In this document: piece by piece, positions 36,645 through 45,802 of the stretch
Layout of the letters: the number at the start of each line of letters is the position of its first letter
How positions within the stretch are numbered: position 1 is the first letter of the stretch
NCBI GenBank assembly: GCA_003216415.1
Contig: QCIY01000001.1
Location: 207,819-271,818 of the forward strand
DNA length: 64,000 nucleotides
Reading direction: 5' to 3'
DNA from: Prochlorococcus sp. AG-402-O16
Lineage (GTDB): Bacteria > Cyanobacteriota > Cyanobacteriia > PCC-6307 > Cyanobiaceae
Program-made: the position numbers and the translations under genes
The notes under the pieces: generated by a model
What the model saw: the letters and a program-made list of their open reading frames with translations, nothing else
The model's database searches: none
Told to the model about the DNA's origin: nothing

Positions 36645-38129
36645 GTGACTAATTTACAAGATAAAAAAATTGATAAATTTAATATTTTTAAAAAAGAAGA
36701 TTGGTCAAGTGCTTATCAAAATGTAGAAAAGGAGCTAACTAAAGAGCCTCTAAAAATTAGCAAAGGTAATAATATTAAAAATTTGAATGGAACATTATTA
36801 AGAAATGGACCAGGAATATTAGAGAGAGGTGGGCAATGGGTTCATCATCCATTTGATGGTGATGGGATGATAACATCCATAAAATTCGAAAATGGTCAGC
36901 CATTCTTAACAAATAGATTTGTTAAAACTAAAGGCTATTTGGAAGAAGAAAAAATAGATAAATTTATTTATAGAGGTGTTTTTGGAACACAAAAAAATGG
37001 AGGAATTTTAAATAATGCATTAGATCTAAAATTCAAGAATATCGCTAATACACATGTCATTAAATTAGGAGATGAAATTCTCGCATTATGGGAAGCAGCA
37101 GGTCCACATGCAATGGATCCTGATAGTCTTGACACTATTGGTTTAACAACATTACAAGGGGTACTCAAGCCTAACGAAGCATTCAGTGCTCATCCTAAAA
37201 CAGACCTAAACTCAAATGCATCTCAAGAACTTTTAGTCACTTTTGGAGTACAAACCGGGCCAAAAAGTACCATTAGATTAATGGAATTTGATAATGCTGG
37301 TACAAATTCTGGAGAACTAATTTTTGACAGAAAAGATACCTTTAATGGCTTTGCATTCCTTCATGATTTCGCAATTACAACTAATTGGGCAATATTTTTA
37401 CAGAATGCTATTGATTTCAATCCTCTTCCATTTGTAATGGGTCAAAGAGGAGCAGCACAATGTCTAAAGTCAAACCCAAATAAAAAGGCAAAATTTTTTA
37501 TAATCCCCAGAGAAAGTGGATTATTTAGAGGACAGCCTCCTTTAATAATAGATGCTCCAGAAGGATTCGTTTTTCATCATGTAAACGCATTTGAAAAAGA
37601 TTCCAAAATCGTATTAGATAGTATTTTTTATGATGATTTCCCATCAGTTGGTCCAGACGAGAATTTTAGGGATATTGACTTTGATAAATATCCAGAAGGA
37701 AAACTGAAAAGATCAATTATCGATCTAAAGACAAAAAATTGTGAACTTGAAACTTTCAGTGAACAATGTTGTGAATTTGCTGTTGTTAATCCTAAAAACT
37801 TAGGATTAAAAGCAACTTTTAGTTGGATGGCAAGCACATCTCAAAAGCTGGGGAACGCTCCACTTCAAGCAATAAAAAAAATAAATTTAACTTCTAAGGA
37901 AGAGATTTCTTGGTCAGCAGGTCCAAGTGGATTTGTTAGTGAACCAATTATGGTTCCATCAGAAAACTCTTCAAAAGAAGATGAGGGATTTTTATTTATA
38001 CTTCTATGGAACGGAGAAAGAAGAGGAAGCGATTTAGTGATATTAGACGCAAAAGATTTAAAAGAATTAGCTGTTTATGAATTACCCATTTCAATTCCTC
38101 ATGGCCTTCATGGATCTTGGATTAATTGA
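36645..38129 (+). CDS. Carotenoid cleavage dioxygenase family protein (apocarotenoid oxygenase type)
   Basis: Non-heme iron oxygenase of the RPE65/CCD family. The motifs are GTLLRNGPGILERGG and HPFDGDGMI near the N-terminus. The four iron-binding His are plausible at FSAHPKTD, FAFLHDFAITTN, FVFHHVNAFEKD and GLHGSW, with second-shell Glu residues between. GTG at 36645 is my preferred start (494 residues). A TTG at 36606 would add 13 residues. There is no signal peptide. Family members cut apocarotenals or stilbenes. The substrate here is not evident from sequence. Confidence 0.85.
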   Translation: MTNLQDKKIDKFNIFKKEDWSSAYQNVEKELTKEPLKISKGNNIKNLNGTLLRNGPGILERGGQWVHHPFDGDGMITSIKFENGQPFLTNRFVKTKGYLEEEKIDKFIYRGVFGTQKNGGILNNALDLKFKNIANTHVIKLGDEILALWEAAGPHAMDPDSLDTIGLTTLQGVLKPNEAFSAHPKTDLNSNASQELLVTFGVQTGPKSTIRLMEFDNAGTNSGELIFDRKDTFNGFAFLHDFAITTNWAIFLQNAIDFNPLPFVMGQRGAAQCLKSNPNKKAKFFIIPRESGLFRGQPPLIIDAPEGFVFHHVNAFEKDSKIVLDSIFYDDFPSVGPDENFRDIDFDKYPEGKLKRSIIDLKTKNCELETFSEQCCEFAVVNPKNLGLKATFSWMASTSQKLGNAPLQAIKKINLTSKEEISWSAGPSGFVSEPIMVPSENSSKEDEGFLFILLWNGERRGSDLVILDAKDLKELAVYELPISIPHGLHGSWIN

Positions 38130-38131
38130 AT

Positions 38132-38707
38132 TTAAGAAAAAATTTCAATTAAATCTGGAATAATTTTTTTTAATGCTTTACCTCTATGACTACAAGAGTC
38201 TTTAATATCATTATTCATTTCTGCGAAAGTTAATCTGGTAGAACTCTCCTCAAAAATTGGGTCATACCCAAAACCACTTTCTCCTCTGGGGTTTAAAATA
38301 ATATTGCCATGACATTTGGCCTCAGATTCAATAATCACTTCACCATTTGGGGAACAAACACAAATATTAGCAATAAAGAAAGCATTTCTATTTTGAACTC
38401 CATCAAGTTCTATTAAAACTCGTTCAATTCTCTTCTGATCATTTTCTGCATATCTAGATGAGTAAATGCCAGGCTTACCACCTAGTGCTTCAATACAAAT
38501 TCCTGAATCATCTGCTATTGAAAAATTATTCGTTTTTCTCGAAACTTCACTCGCTTTTTTAATTGCATTCTCTCTAAATGTCAGTCCATCCTCTTCAACT
38601 TCTAATGATTCTGGCTGGAGTAACAATTTACAATTAACTCCAGCAAGCAATTTCTTATATTCTTCAATTTTACCTTTATTCTTACTCGCTAAATATAAAT
38701 TTTTCAT
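38132..38707 (-). CDS. rdgB: Non-canonical purine NTP pyrophosphatase (RdgB/HAM1)
   Basis: Removes dITP, XTP and similar nucleotides from the pool. The start at ATG 38707 gives MKNLYLASKNKGKIEEYKKLL, the canonical first strand and Lys-rich nucleotide loop. Then come FRENAIKKA, IADDSGICIEALGGKPGIYSSRYA (metal-binding Asp) and GESGFGYDPIFEE. The 191-residue length is normal. A longer frame begins inside the phosphohexomutase gene, but the family start is clear. It lies 2 bases after that gene, so translation is coupled. Confidence 0.95.
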   Translation of the reverse strand: MKNLYLASKNKGKIEEYKKLLAGVNCKLLLQPESLEVEEDGLTFRENAIKKASEVSRKTNNFSIADDSGICIEALGGKPGIYSSRYAENDQKRIERVLIELDGVQNRNAFFIANICVCSPNGEVIIESEAKCHGNIILNPRGESGFGYDPIFEESSTRLTFAEMNNDIKDSCSHRGKALKKIIPDLIEIFS

Positions 38708-38709
38708 AC

Positions 38710-40164
38710 TTATTTTCCTGCCAAATTTATAAATTCTTGACCCCACTCTAATACCTCAATTAGATATGATTCTTTTGGTGCTTCACAATATAACCTTAAA
38801 AGAGGTTCCGTTCCTGAAAACCTAAAAAGAAGCCAAAAATTTTTATCAATTCTCAACTTTATTCCATCGATCTTTGAGATACTTTTTAACTTGTGATTAT
38901 TAATATTCTCAGGAATATTATCTATGATAAATTCTTGTACGTTATTTTTTTCTGACTGATTTGGAAATTTAATATCAATTCTTTTATAAAAACTTGGCCC
39001 AAAATCTTCTTGAATTTCATCTAAGGTTTCATATAAATATTGAGATTTTTCAGCAATTCCATTTAATAAAACCATCGCTGCATATAGAGCATCTCTTTCA
39101 GGCATAAAGTCACCAAAACCAACTCCCCCAGATTCCTCACCTCCAATAAATATTTTTTCTTTAATCATTTTTTCAGCAATATATTTAAAGCCAACTGGAA
39201 GTTCAAAAACATCTCTATTTTGACTCTCTGATATATTTTTAATAATATCTGAACCACTAACAGTCTTTAAAACTGGATAAAAATTATTTTTAATTTCGCC
39301 CAAATAGCTAATAAAGTACGGGAGTAAATCTTGAGTACTAGAGTATCTTCCTTTTTCATCAATTGCCGCAATTCTATCACCATCACCATCAAATATAATT
39401 CCTAAAGTTTTCACTTCATTTGTTGAATTTTTCATTAGTGTTTGTTTTAGAGCATCTGCATAATTCAAAAGAGGTTCAGGAGGTTTACCTCCAAAAAAAG
39501 GATCAGCATCTTTCCTGATTTCAGAAATAACTTCTAAATCATTAGAAGCAAAAATCTCAGCCATACAATTTGCAGCTGAACCATGCATAGAATCTACAAA
39601 AATTCTCAATTTCATTTTTTTTAATCTCTTGGAAATATAGTCAATATCAAATAGGGATTTAATTCTATCTAAATGAAATTTCTTAATATCTACCAATTGA
39701 TTAATACCATCTATTTTTTCAATTGAATTTCCAAGAATTAATCTTTTTTCAACTTCACTTGTAAAAGATTCGTCAACAGAACATCCATTAAAGCTCTTTA
39801 TTTTCAGACCTAGCCAATTATATGGATTATGACTTGCTGTAATTACTAACGCTCCAAGACAACCGACTTCTTTGGCATAGAAACTACAAGAGGGTGTTGT
39901 AACAAAGCTATCAGATAAGATCGGTTCGAAACCACATCCTCTTACAAAAGGCACTATTTGCTTGGCGAATTCACAAGCCATAAATCTACGATCATATCCA
40001 ATAATAATTTTCTTTGAATTAACTTCTTTATAGTATTGATAATGCAACTCCTGACATGCAGCGACAACAACTCTTGAAAGATTGGACAGGTTAAAGTCAA
40101 AACCAATAATTCCTCTCCAACCATCAGTTCCAAATTTTATCTTATCTAATTTATCGGCTTTCAA
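38710..40164 (-). CDS. Phosphoglucomutase/phosphomannomutase family protein
   Basis: Alpha-D-phosphohexomutase of 484 residues. The four signatures are FGTDGWRG (N-terminal substrate loop), the active Ser in LVITASHNPYNWLGLK, the Mg-binding IIFDGDGDRIAAID loop, and the phosphate-binding FRFSGTEPLLRLYCEA near the C-terminus. GGEESGGVGFGDFMPERD is the sugar-specificity loop. The substrate (glucose-1-phosphate or mannose-1-phosphate) is not fixed by these motifs. It is the upstream partner of rdgB. Confidence 0.92.
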   Translation of the reverse strand: MKADKLDKIKFGTDGWRGIIGFDFNLSNLSRVVVAACQELHYQYYKEVNSKKIIIGYDRRFMACEFAKQIVPFVRGCGFEPILSDSFVTTPSCSFYAKEVGCLGALVITASHNPYNWLGLKIKSFNGCSVDESFTSEVEKRLILGNSIEKIDGINQLVDIKKFHLDRIKSLFDIDYISKRLKKMKLRIFVDSMHGSAANCMAEIFASNDLEVISEIRKDADPFFGGKPPEPLLNYADALKQTLMKNSTNEVKTLGIIFDGDGDRIAAIDEKGRYSSTQDLLPYFISYLGEIKNNFYPVLKTVSGSDIIKNISESQNRDVFELPVGFKYIAEKMIKEKIFIGGEESGGVGFGDFMPERDALYAAMVLLNGIAEKSQYLYETLDEIQEDFGPSFYKRIDIKFPNQSEKNNVQEFIIDNIPENINNHKLKSISKIDGIKLRIDKNFWLLFRFSGTEPLLRLYCEAPKESYLIEVLEWGQEFINLAGK

Positions 40165-40238
40165 ATTTCCTTGATTTCTTTTAATTATCTATACTAATTT
40201 ATATGAGTAAATTTTAAAACCTCCCTTTAAAAAATAAT

Positions 40239-41657
40239 TTGAATTCTCTTCATTTAAAAAGTTTTACAAGATGCAAAAGAAAAGCATGGCTAGATTTTAA
40301 GGGTAAAAAATCTTATGAAGTTTGGTCTCCCCATAAAGCTATAGATAAAATTAATCGGTTTCAAATTTTCTCTGAATTTTGTAATGGTGAAATATATACA
40401 GGATTAAAAGCCTGTGAAAATGGTTATCAAGGGGTAATTGGATTAAAAATCAAAGGGAATCTTTTCCAAAATATAAACGCAGAGATACTTCCACAATTAC
40501 TTTTAAAGACTAAAGGTAAAAGTAAATGGGGAGAATATAAATATTTACCTGCTGTTTATAAGTTAGGCCACAAAACAACTAAAGAACATTTATTCGACTT
40601 AGCTTTTTGTTCTATGCTTTTGGAATCTTTTCAAGAATCTAAAATTGAGAAAGGTTTAGTAATTTCAACTTTTTATAAAAAAGTTAAAGTTGAAGAAATT
40701 TATTTAAATAAAAAATTAAGAAAAAAAGTTTTAAATATTTTATTAAATTTGAATGAATGCTTGGAGGGATCTATGCCAGAAATAACTCAAGATAGAAAAA
40801 AATGTACTATTTGTTCCTGGCAAAAATTTTGTGACAAAGAAGCAAAAGAAAATGGATATCTAACAGATATAGATGGAATAGGGGCTAAAACGGACTCGTT
40901 ACTCAAAGCAAACGGAATAACTAATACCCAAACATTAGCTTCGTATAGCGAAAAACAACTTGGAGAGAAATTATCTAAATTCAAAGATCAGAAGTATGAA
41001 AAAGCATCCATATTTGTAAAGCAAGCACAAGCATATATATCTGGAGAACCATATTTCATTTCTAATAAAAATAATACGGAAGATCTATTAGAAAAAATAT
41101 GTTCGGGATTTTATATATTTGATATTGAGTCAAATCCAAATGAAAAGCATGATTTTTTATATGGATTTTTAAAAGTAAATAATTTGTCTATAAAAAAAGA
41201 AGATCTTATTTACGAACCAATCTTAAATCTTAAAAACAATAAAGGAGAATCTTACAGGCAAATTATTGAAATACTTTTTTCACACAAGGAATGGCCAGTT
41301 TTGCATTACGGAGAAACTGAAAAAATATCAATAATTAATATTGCTAAAGAACTAAATTTTAGTTTTGAAGAAATTGATTCACTTTCCTCCAGATTTATTG
41401 ACTTACATACCTTAATAAGAAAGTCTTGGATATTACCACTAAAAAACTATGGCTTAAAAACTGTTTCTAATTGGCTTGGATTTGAATGGGCGCAGAAAAA
41501 TGTAAGTGGATCGAAAGCACTTTATTGGTGGATTCAATATCAAATTACAGAAAACCAAATATTTTTAAAGAAAATTATCCAATATAACAAAGATGATTGT
41601 TTTGCTACTCTACAAATTGCAGAATATTTAATCAAAAATCGATTAAAGAAAAATTGA
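40239..41657 (+). CDS. TM0106-type RecB-like putative nuclease
   Basis: A 472-residue protein combining a PD-(D/E)XK (RecB/Cas4-like) nuclease half with an RNase H-like exonuclease half. Four Cys arranged as in Cas4 could hold a [4Fe-4S] cluster: C12, C189, C192 and C198 (CTICSWQKFC). A helix-hairpin-helix-like stretch (DIDGIGAKTDSLLKANGITN) follows. The C-terminal half (FYIFDIESNPNE... YNKDDCFATLQIAEYL) matches the DEDD exonuclease type with its D-I-E and late Asp. There are no CRISPR repeats or cas genes here. It starts at TTG 40239. Function not known experimentally to me. Confidence 0.8.
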   Translation: MNSLHLKSFTRCKRKAWLDFKGKKSYEVWSPHKAIDKINRFQIFSEFCNGEIYTGLKACENGYQGVIGLKIKGNLFQNINAEILPQLLLKTKGKSKWGEYKYLPAVYKLGHKTTKEHLFDLAFCSMLLESFQESKIEKGLVISTFYKKVKVEEIYLNKKLRKKVLNILLNLNECLEGSMPEITQDRKKCTICSWQKFCDKEAKENGYLTDIDGIGAKTDSLLKANGITNTQTLASYSEKQLGEKLSKFKDQKYEKASIFVKQAQAYISGEPYFISNKNNTEDLLEKICSGFYIFDIESNPNEKHDFLYGFLKVNNLSIKKEDLIYEPILNLKNNKGESYRQIIEILFSHKEWPVLHYGETEKISIINIAKELNFSFEEIDSLSSRFIDLHTLIRKSWILPLKNYGLKTVSNWLGFEWAQKNVSGSKALYWWIQYQITENQIFLKKIIQYNKDDCFATLQIAEYLIKNRLKKN

Positions 41658-42479
41658 TCCTACAGATTTATTTATAATAATTTTTCCAAAAATTTCTGAA
41701 AAAAAATAACTTTGTTCCTCTAAATATTTTCTTTTTATCATAGCTAAACCTTTTATTTGACAATCTGATTTAAAAAAACTAGTGATTTTGCCTACAGAAA
41801 TATCCTTGGCAGAATTTATATATAAATTTTTATCTTCTAAGTCTAAATTGAAATTAGATTCAATTGATTTCCAAATTCTTATTTCCTGTTTTAAAGAAGA
41901 AACATTTTTTATTTTTGACATTGTTTCTTGTCCTAAATAACAACCTTTATTAAAATCTATAAGATCTTGTAATCCAAGCTCAAGAGGATTATTTTTTCCG
42001 TTTATTTCCATTTCTAATGAGGGTATTGCCTGATTAATCTTCCAAAGTTTTAAATCATTGGGATTTAGTAAATTTAGTTTATTTTTATATATTTCAAATT
42101 CTTTATTTTCTGTTTTGAAGAAAATAGGCTGGTAAGTTCTCCATGAACTAGATTCATCAATTTCCTGAATTCTATTTATCAAGGAAGGTTCACTCAGAAG
42201 TACATCGTCCGCTGGAAAAATAATTTGATTAAAGTAATTAATTATTTCATTTGTGTTACCCGCCAAGATAATTACTTCTAAGCTTCTTTCTAAAAAAATA
42301 ATTTCAATTAATGACCTTAGAACTCCATTTGGAGTTAACCAACAAGTTTTGATAACTTTATTTTCTGAATTAAGAATATTGCCAGTTGTTATTCCATTCA
42401 AAAATTTTCTGGCATCTTTTCCAGTAATTGAAAAACAATCAAATTTTTCAAGCCAAAACTTTTTTTTTATATCTTGCAT
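41643..42479 (-). CDS. YgfZ/GcvT-like folate-binding protein
   Basis: A 278-residue protein of the aminomethyltransferase fold. The signature is FNKGCYLGQETMSKIKN (KGCYxGQE), which defines the YgfZ/IBA57 group and separates it from true GcvT. These proteins help maintain or repair Fe-S enzymes with folate. It overlaps the TM0106-like gene by 15 bases at the 3' end (convergent) and lies 10 bases after pyrE. Confidence 0.88.
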   Translation of the reverse strand: MQDIKKKFWLEKFDCFSITGKDARKFLNGITTGNILNSENKVIKTCWLTPNGVLRSLIEIIFLERSLEVIILAGNTNEIINYFNQIIFPADDVLLSEPSLINRIQEIDESSSWRTYQPIFFKTENKEFEIYKNKLNLLNPNDLKLWKINQAIPSLEMEINGKNNPLELGLQDLIDFNKGCYLGQETMSKIKNVSSLKQEIRIWKSIESNFNLDLEDKNLYINSAKDISVGKITSFFKSDCQIKGLAMIKRKYLEEQSYFFSEIFGKIIINKSVGSIFL

Positions 42480-42489
42480 TTTGAAATAA

Positions 42490-43050
42490 TTATAAAAAGT
42501 CTTTTATTGTAAAAAGACTCTTTAATTTAACATTTTCATCTTCAAGGGCCTCTAATCCCCCTTCTTGTCTGTCAACAATAGATAAAACCTCTTCAACAAG
42601 ATAATTATTTTCACGTAGCTTTTTTATAGCCTTTATTACTGAACCAGCAGTAGTAACTACATCCTCTAGAACAGTTACCAAAGTTCCCTGTTCTAAAATA
42701 GGGCCTTCTATTCCAGCCTTAGTACCGTAATTTTTGATTTCTTTCCTGATTATTAAACCATTGAGGCCTTGACCCTGGGAAGCTGCTGTGACGATTAATC
42801 CACTCACAAGAGGATCTGCACCTAACGTCAGTCCTGCCACAGCTTCTGACCTAGAGTCCATTAACTCTAAAAATAGATCACTTATTAATTTTAAACCTTC
42901 GCCGTTTAAAGAGACCGGTTTACAGTTCAAGTAATGACTACTTTTTTTCCCGGAAGCCAGAGTAAAGTTACCTTTCTTATACGATTGTTCAATTAACTGT
43001 TTTAACAATTTTGCTTTATTTAAATCATACTTCTCAGAAAAATTGACCAT
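42490..43050 (-). CDS. pyrE: Orotate phosphoribosyltransferase
   Basis: Converts orotate and PRPP to OMP in pyrimidine synthesis. The motifs are [30 protein letters not shown] and the PRPP loop [19 protein letters not shown]. The 186-residue length fits the bacterial enzyme. The YgfZ-like gene follows in the same direction. Confidence 0.95.
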   Translation of the reverse strand: MVNFSEKYDLNKAKLLKQLIEQSYKKGNFTLASGKKSSHYLNCKPVSLNGEGLKLISDLFLELMDSRSEAVAGLTLGADPLVSGLIVTAASQGQGLNGLIIRKEIKNYGTKAGIEGPILEQGTLVTVLEDVVTTAGSVIKAIKKLRENNYLVEEVLSIVDRQEGGLEALEDENVKLKSLFTIKDFL

Positions 43051-43191
43051 TAGTAAAAGTTAAATTAATATTTAAAGAGTAGAAGAAAAAAAAGAAATCT
43101 CACAAAAACTTACCTTTAAGGTATTTTTTGAAATATTATTTCTATATTGTATATTGAAATTCAATGTAATTTAAATTACATAAAGTTCCTT

Positions 43192-43264
43192 GGGGGTGTA
43201 GCAATCTGGTGAATGCACCAAACTCATAATTTGGCTAAGGCGAGTTCGATCCTCGCCACCCCCA
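43192..43264 (+). tRNA. trnM: tRNA-Met (anticodon CAT), probably elongator
   Basis: A 73-base cloverleaf. The acceptor stem GGGGGTG pairs with CACCCCC and is fully paired at position 1-72, so this is not the initiator type. The discriminator is A. The anticodon arm CCAAA-CTCATAA-TTTGG has anticodon CAT and lacks the three G-C pairs of initiator tRNA. The T arm is GCGAG-TTCGATC-CTCGC. A tRNA-Ile with lysidine-modified CAT is the alternative and cannot be fully excluded. The CNNM-type gene starts 18 bases downstream. Confidence 0.9.
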
Positions 43265-43282
43265 TTATTCATTTGTGATTGA

Positions 43283-44551
43283 ATGAAAATAACTCTACTT
43301 TTATTTCTTTTATTTTTCCCAGCTTTTTTTGCGGCGAGTGAACTCTCCTTTTTATTGATAAGGCCAAGTAAAGTTTTAAGGCTAATAGAAGAAAAAAAGA
43401 AAGGAGCATTTTCAATTTTAAAAATCCAAAAACGTTTTAGATCTTCCTTAATTGCATCTCAATTTGGAGTAACAATTTCATTAATTGCAATTGGATGGCT
43501 AAGCAATAGCATGGCAAATGATTATTGGAAGAGAAATATTTTACCAAATAGATTTTATGATCTTCTATTTTTCTTATTTGTAGTTTTAGTTGTTACTCTT
43601 GTATCTGGACTAATTCCCAAAGCCCTGGTAATTAACAATCCAGAATCTGCTGCATTAAGGTTAACCACCATTTTCGATGCAGTTAGAAAAGGGATGCAAC
43701 CTATAATTACTATAATAGAATTCTTTGCAAGCGCCTGTTTAGGTTTATTCAATCTAAATAAAAAATGGGATTCTTTAAATTCGGGTTTATCCGCAGGCGA
43801 ATTAGAAACTCTTATAGAAACAGATAATGTTACAGGTTTAAAACCAGATGAGAAGAATATACTCGAGGGAGTTTTTGCTTTAAAAGATACACAGGTTAAA
43901 GAAGTAATGATTCCAAGATCTGAAATGGTAACTTTGCCAAAAAACATAACCTTTTCAGAACTTATGAAACAAGTAGACAAAACTCGACATGCACGCTTCT
44001 TTGTAATTGGCGAGTCTCTAGATAATGTATTAGGTGTATTGGATTTGCGTTATTTAGCTAAGCCAATATCAAAAGGTGAAATGGAAGCCGATACATTATT
44101 GGAGCCCTTTCTACTACCAGTGACAAAAATAATAGAAACATGTTCATTAGCAGAAATATTACCAATAGTTAGAGACTATAATCCTTTCTTACTTGTAGTT
44201 GATGAACATGGCGGGACAGAGGGGCTAATAACTGCAGCTGATCTAAATGGCGAAATAGTTGGAGAGGAAATGCTCAATAATAGAATTTACACAGATATGA
44301 GAATGTTGGATAATTTCTCTAAAAAATGGTCAATATCTGGAAAGTCTGAAATTATAGATATCAATAAAAAGTTAGAATGTTCTATTCCAGAAGGTGCAGA
44401 CTACCATACACTTGCTGGATTTCTGCTCGAAAAATTTCAAATGGTCCCAAAAATTGGTGACGTCTTAGATTTTGATAATATTAAATTTGAAGTCATTTCT
44501 ATGTCAGGTCCAAAAATTGATCGTGTTAAAATAATCCTTCCCAAAAGCTAA
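43283..44551 (+). CDS. CNNM/CorB-type membrane protein (hemolysin-like; DUF21, CBS, CorC_HlyC domains)
   Basis: A 422-residue protein. A DUF21 membrane domain with about three to four helices (residues 1-170) is followed by a CBS-pair module (VKEVMIPRSEMVTLP, GVLDLRYLAKPI, LVVDEHGGTEGLITAAD). A C-terminal CorC_HlyC domain follows (DYHTLAGFLLEKFQMVPKIGDVLDF). Bacterial CorB/CorC proteins transport or control Mg2+; whether this one does is inferred. The name hemolysin is historical. It starts 18 bases after tRNA-Met and may share its transcript. Confidence 0.88.
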   Translation: MKITLLLFLLFFPAFFAASELSFLLIRPSKVLRLIEEKKKGAFSILKIQKRFRSSLIASQFGVTISLIAIGWLSNSMANDYWKRNILPNRFYDLLFFLFVVLVVTLVSGLIPKALVINNPESAALRLTTIFDAVRKGMQPIITIIEFFASACLGLFNLNKKWDSLNSGLSAGELETLIETDNVTGLKPDEKNILEGVFALKDTQVKEVMIPRSEMVTLPKNITFSELMKQVDKTRHARFFVIGESLDNVLGVLDLRYLAKPISKGEMEADTLLEPFLLPVTKIIETCSLAEILPIVRDYNPFLLVVDEHGGTEGLITAADLNGEIVGEEMLNNRIYTDMRMLDNFSKKWSISGKSEIIDINKKLECSIPEGADYHTLAGFLLEKFQMVPKIGDVLDFDNIKFEVISMSGPKIDRVKIILPKS

Positions 44552-44601
44552 ATATGGCTTCCAATAGAGGATAATAATACTTACTATATGAATTTAAAGT
44601 T

Positions 44602-45606
44602 ATGACTCCAACCTCATCTCCCGTAAAGGTTGGTGTTATAGGTATAGGAAATATGGGATGGCATCATGCTCGAGTACTAAGTTTACTCAAAGATGCGAAT
44701 CTTATTGGAGTTGCAGATCCAAATGAAGAAAGGGGCAAATTAGCTATTGAGCAATTTCAATGTGAATGGTTCAGAGATTATAAGGACTTAATTCCTAAAG
44801 TTGATGCTATTTGTATTGCGGTCCCAACACTACTACATCAAAAAGTAGGCCTAGATTGCCTTAAGGGAAATACTAACGTTCTAATAGAAAAACCAATTGC
44901 AGCTAACGAGTTAGAAGCGAAATCTTTAATAGAGGCAGCTAATACAAGTAATTGTCTTTTACAAGTTGGACATATTGAAAGATTTAATCCTGCCTTTAGA
45001 GAATTAAATAAAATAGTACATAATGAAGAAATTGTAGTTTTGGAAGCAAGAAGACATAGTCCTCATGCAGATAGAGCAAATGATGTATCGGTAGTAATGG
45101 ATTTAATGATTCATGACATTGATCTTGTTTTAGAGCTTGTAAACTCAAAAATACAAAAATTAGCAGCTGTTGGAGGGAGAAATAGCGAAGGGCTAATAGA
45201 CTATGTCAATGCTACTTTAGTTTTTAAAAATAATGTTATTGCAAGCTTAACCGCGAGCAAAATGAGTCACAAAAAAATTAGAAGTTTAAGTGCTCACTGC
45301 CAAAATGGGTTAGTTGAGACTGATTTTTTAAATCACTCTTTACAAATCCATAGAAAGTCTCATGAATCATACACAGCAGAGCATGGAGAATTGGTTTATA
45401 GAAATGATGGGTATGTCGAAGAAGTTAGCACAACTTCCATTGAGCCTCTTTATGCAGAATTGGAGCATTTTCTTAAATGTGTCCAAGGCAAAGAAACACC
45501 TGAGGTAGATGGTGAGCAAGCCTCAAGAGCTTTAAAAATAGCTGATTTTATAGAGTGTGCTGTAGAAAATTCTGGAGATGCGATTTTACTTGAAAATCCC
45601 TTCTAA
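44602..45606 (+). CDS. Gfo/Idh/MocA family NAD(P)-dependent oxidoreductase
   Basis: A 334-residue oxidoreductase with an N-terminal Rossmann fold (VGVIGIGNMGWHHARVL). The family EKP motif is in VLIEKPIAANELEA, and the substrate-domain catalytic HIERFNPAF and MDLMIHDIDLVLELV segment follows. This subgroup acts mainly on sugars or sugar nucleotides (for example UDP-N-acetylglucosamine-type 3-dehydrogenases); the substrate is not set by sequence. No biosynthetic partner lies beside it. It is convergent with psbK. Confidence 0.88.
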   Translation: MTPTSSPVKVGVIGIGNMGWHHARVLSLLKDANLIGVADPNEERGKLAIEQFQCEWFRDYKDLIPKVDAICIAVPTLLHQKVGLDCLKGNTNVLIEKPIAANELEAKSLIEAANTSNCLLQVGHIERFNPAFRELNKIVHNEEIVVLEARRHSPHADRANDVSVVMDLMIHDIDLVLELVNSKIQKLAAVGGRNSEGLIDYVNATLVFKNNVIASLTASKMSHKKIRSLSAHCQNGLVETDFLNHSLQIHRKSHESYTAEHGELVYRNDGYVEEVSTTSIEPLYAELEHFLKCVQGKETPEVDGEQASRALKIADFIECAVENSGDAILLENPF

Positions 45607-45632
45607 TACTAAATATCTAAACGAAAAGAATT

Positions 45633-45773
45633 TTATTTAAATCCAACGGCAGCCTGCCAAACAAATACCAATAAAAAGAAAAACAAAGGTATTAGTGGAA
45701 GAACATCAACAGTTGGAGCAAAAGCCTTGTAAGCCTCAGGCAATTCAGCGAATGTATTAAATAGAATGAGCAC
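45633..45773 (-). CDS. psbK: Photosystem II protein K
   Basis: A 46-residue precursor with a short leader (MLILFNTFA) before the usual mature start region [10 protein letters not shown]. One membrane helix ([17 protein letters not shown]) ends AVGFK. It begins with GTG at 45773; there is no ATG in frame nearby. It lies 29 bases downstream of tgt on the same strand, so the two are probably co-transcribed. Confidence 0.93.
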
Positions 45774-45802
45774 CTTTTTAAGAATTTAATTATGTTAAGA
45801 CG

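Noticed and set aside
43100..43190. A terminator-like TACCTT-AAGGTA palindrome and an ATTGAA-A-TTCAAT repeat upstream of tRNA-Met
   Set aside because: The stems are only 4-6 bp in very A+T-rich DNA, where such dyads arise often, and no gene ends there.
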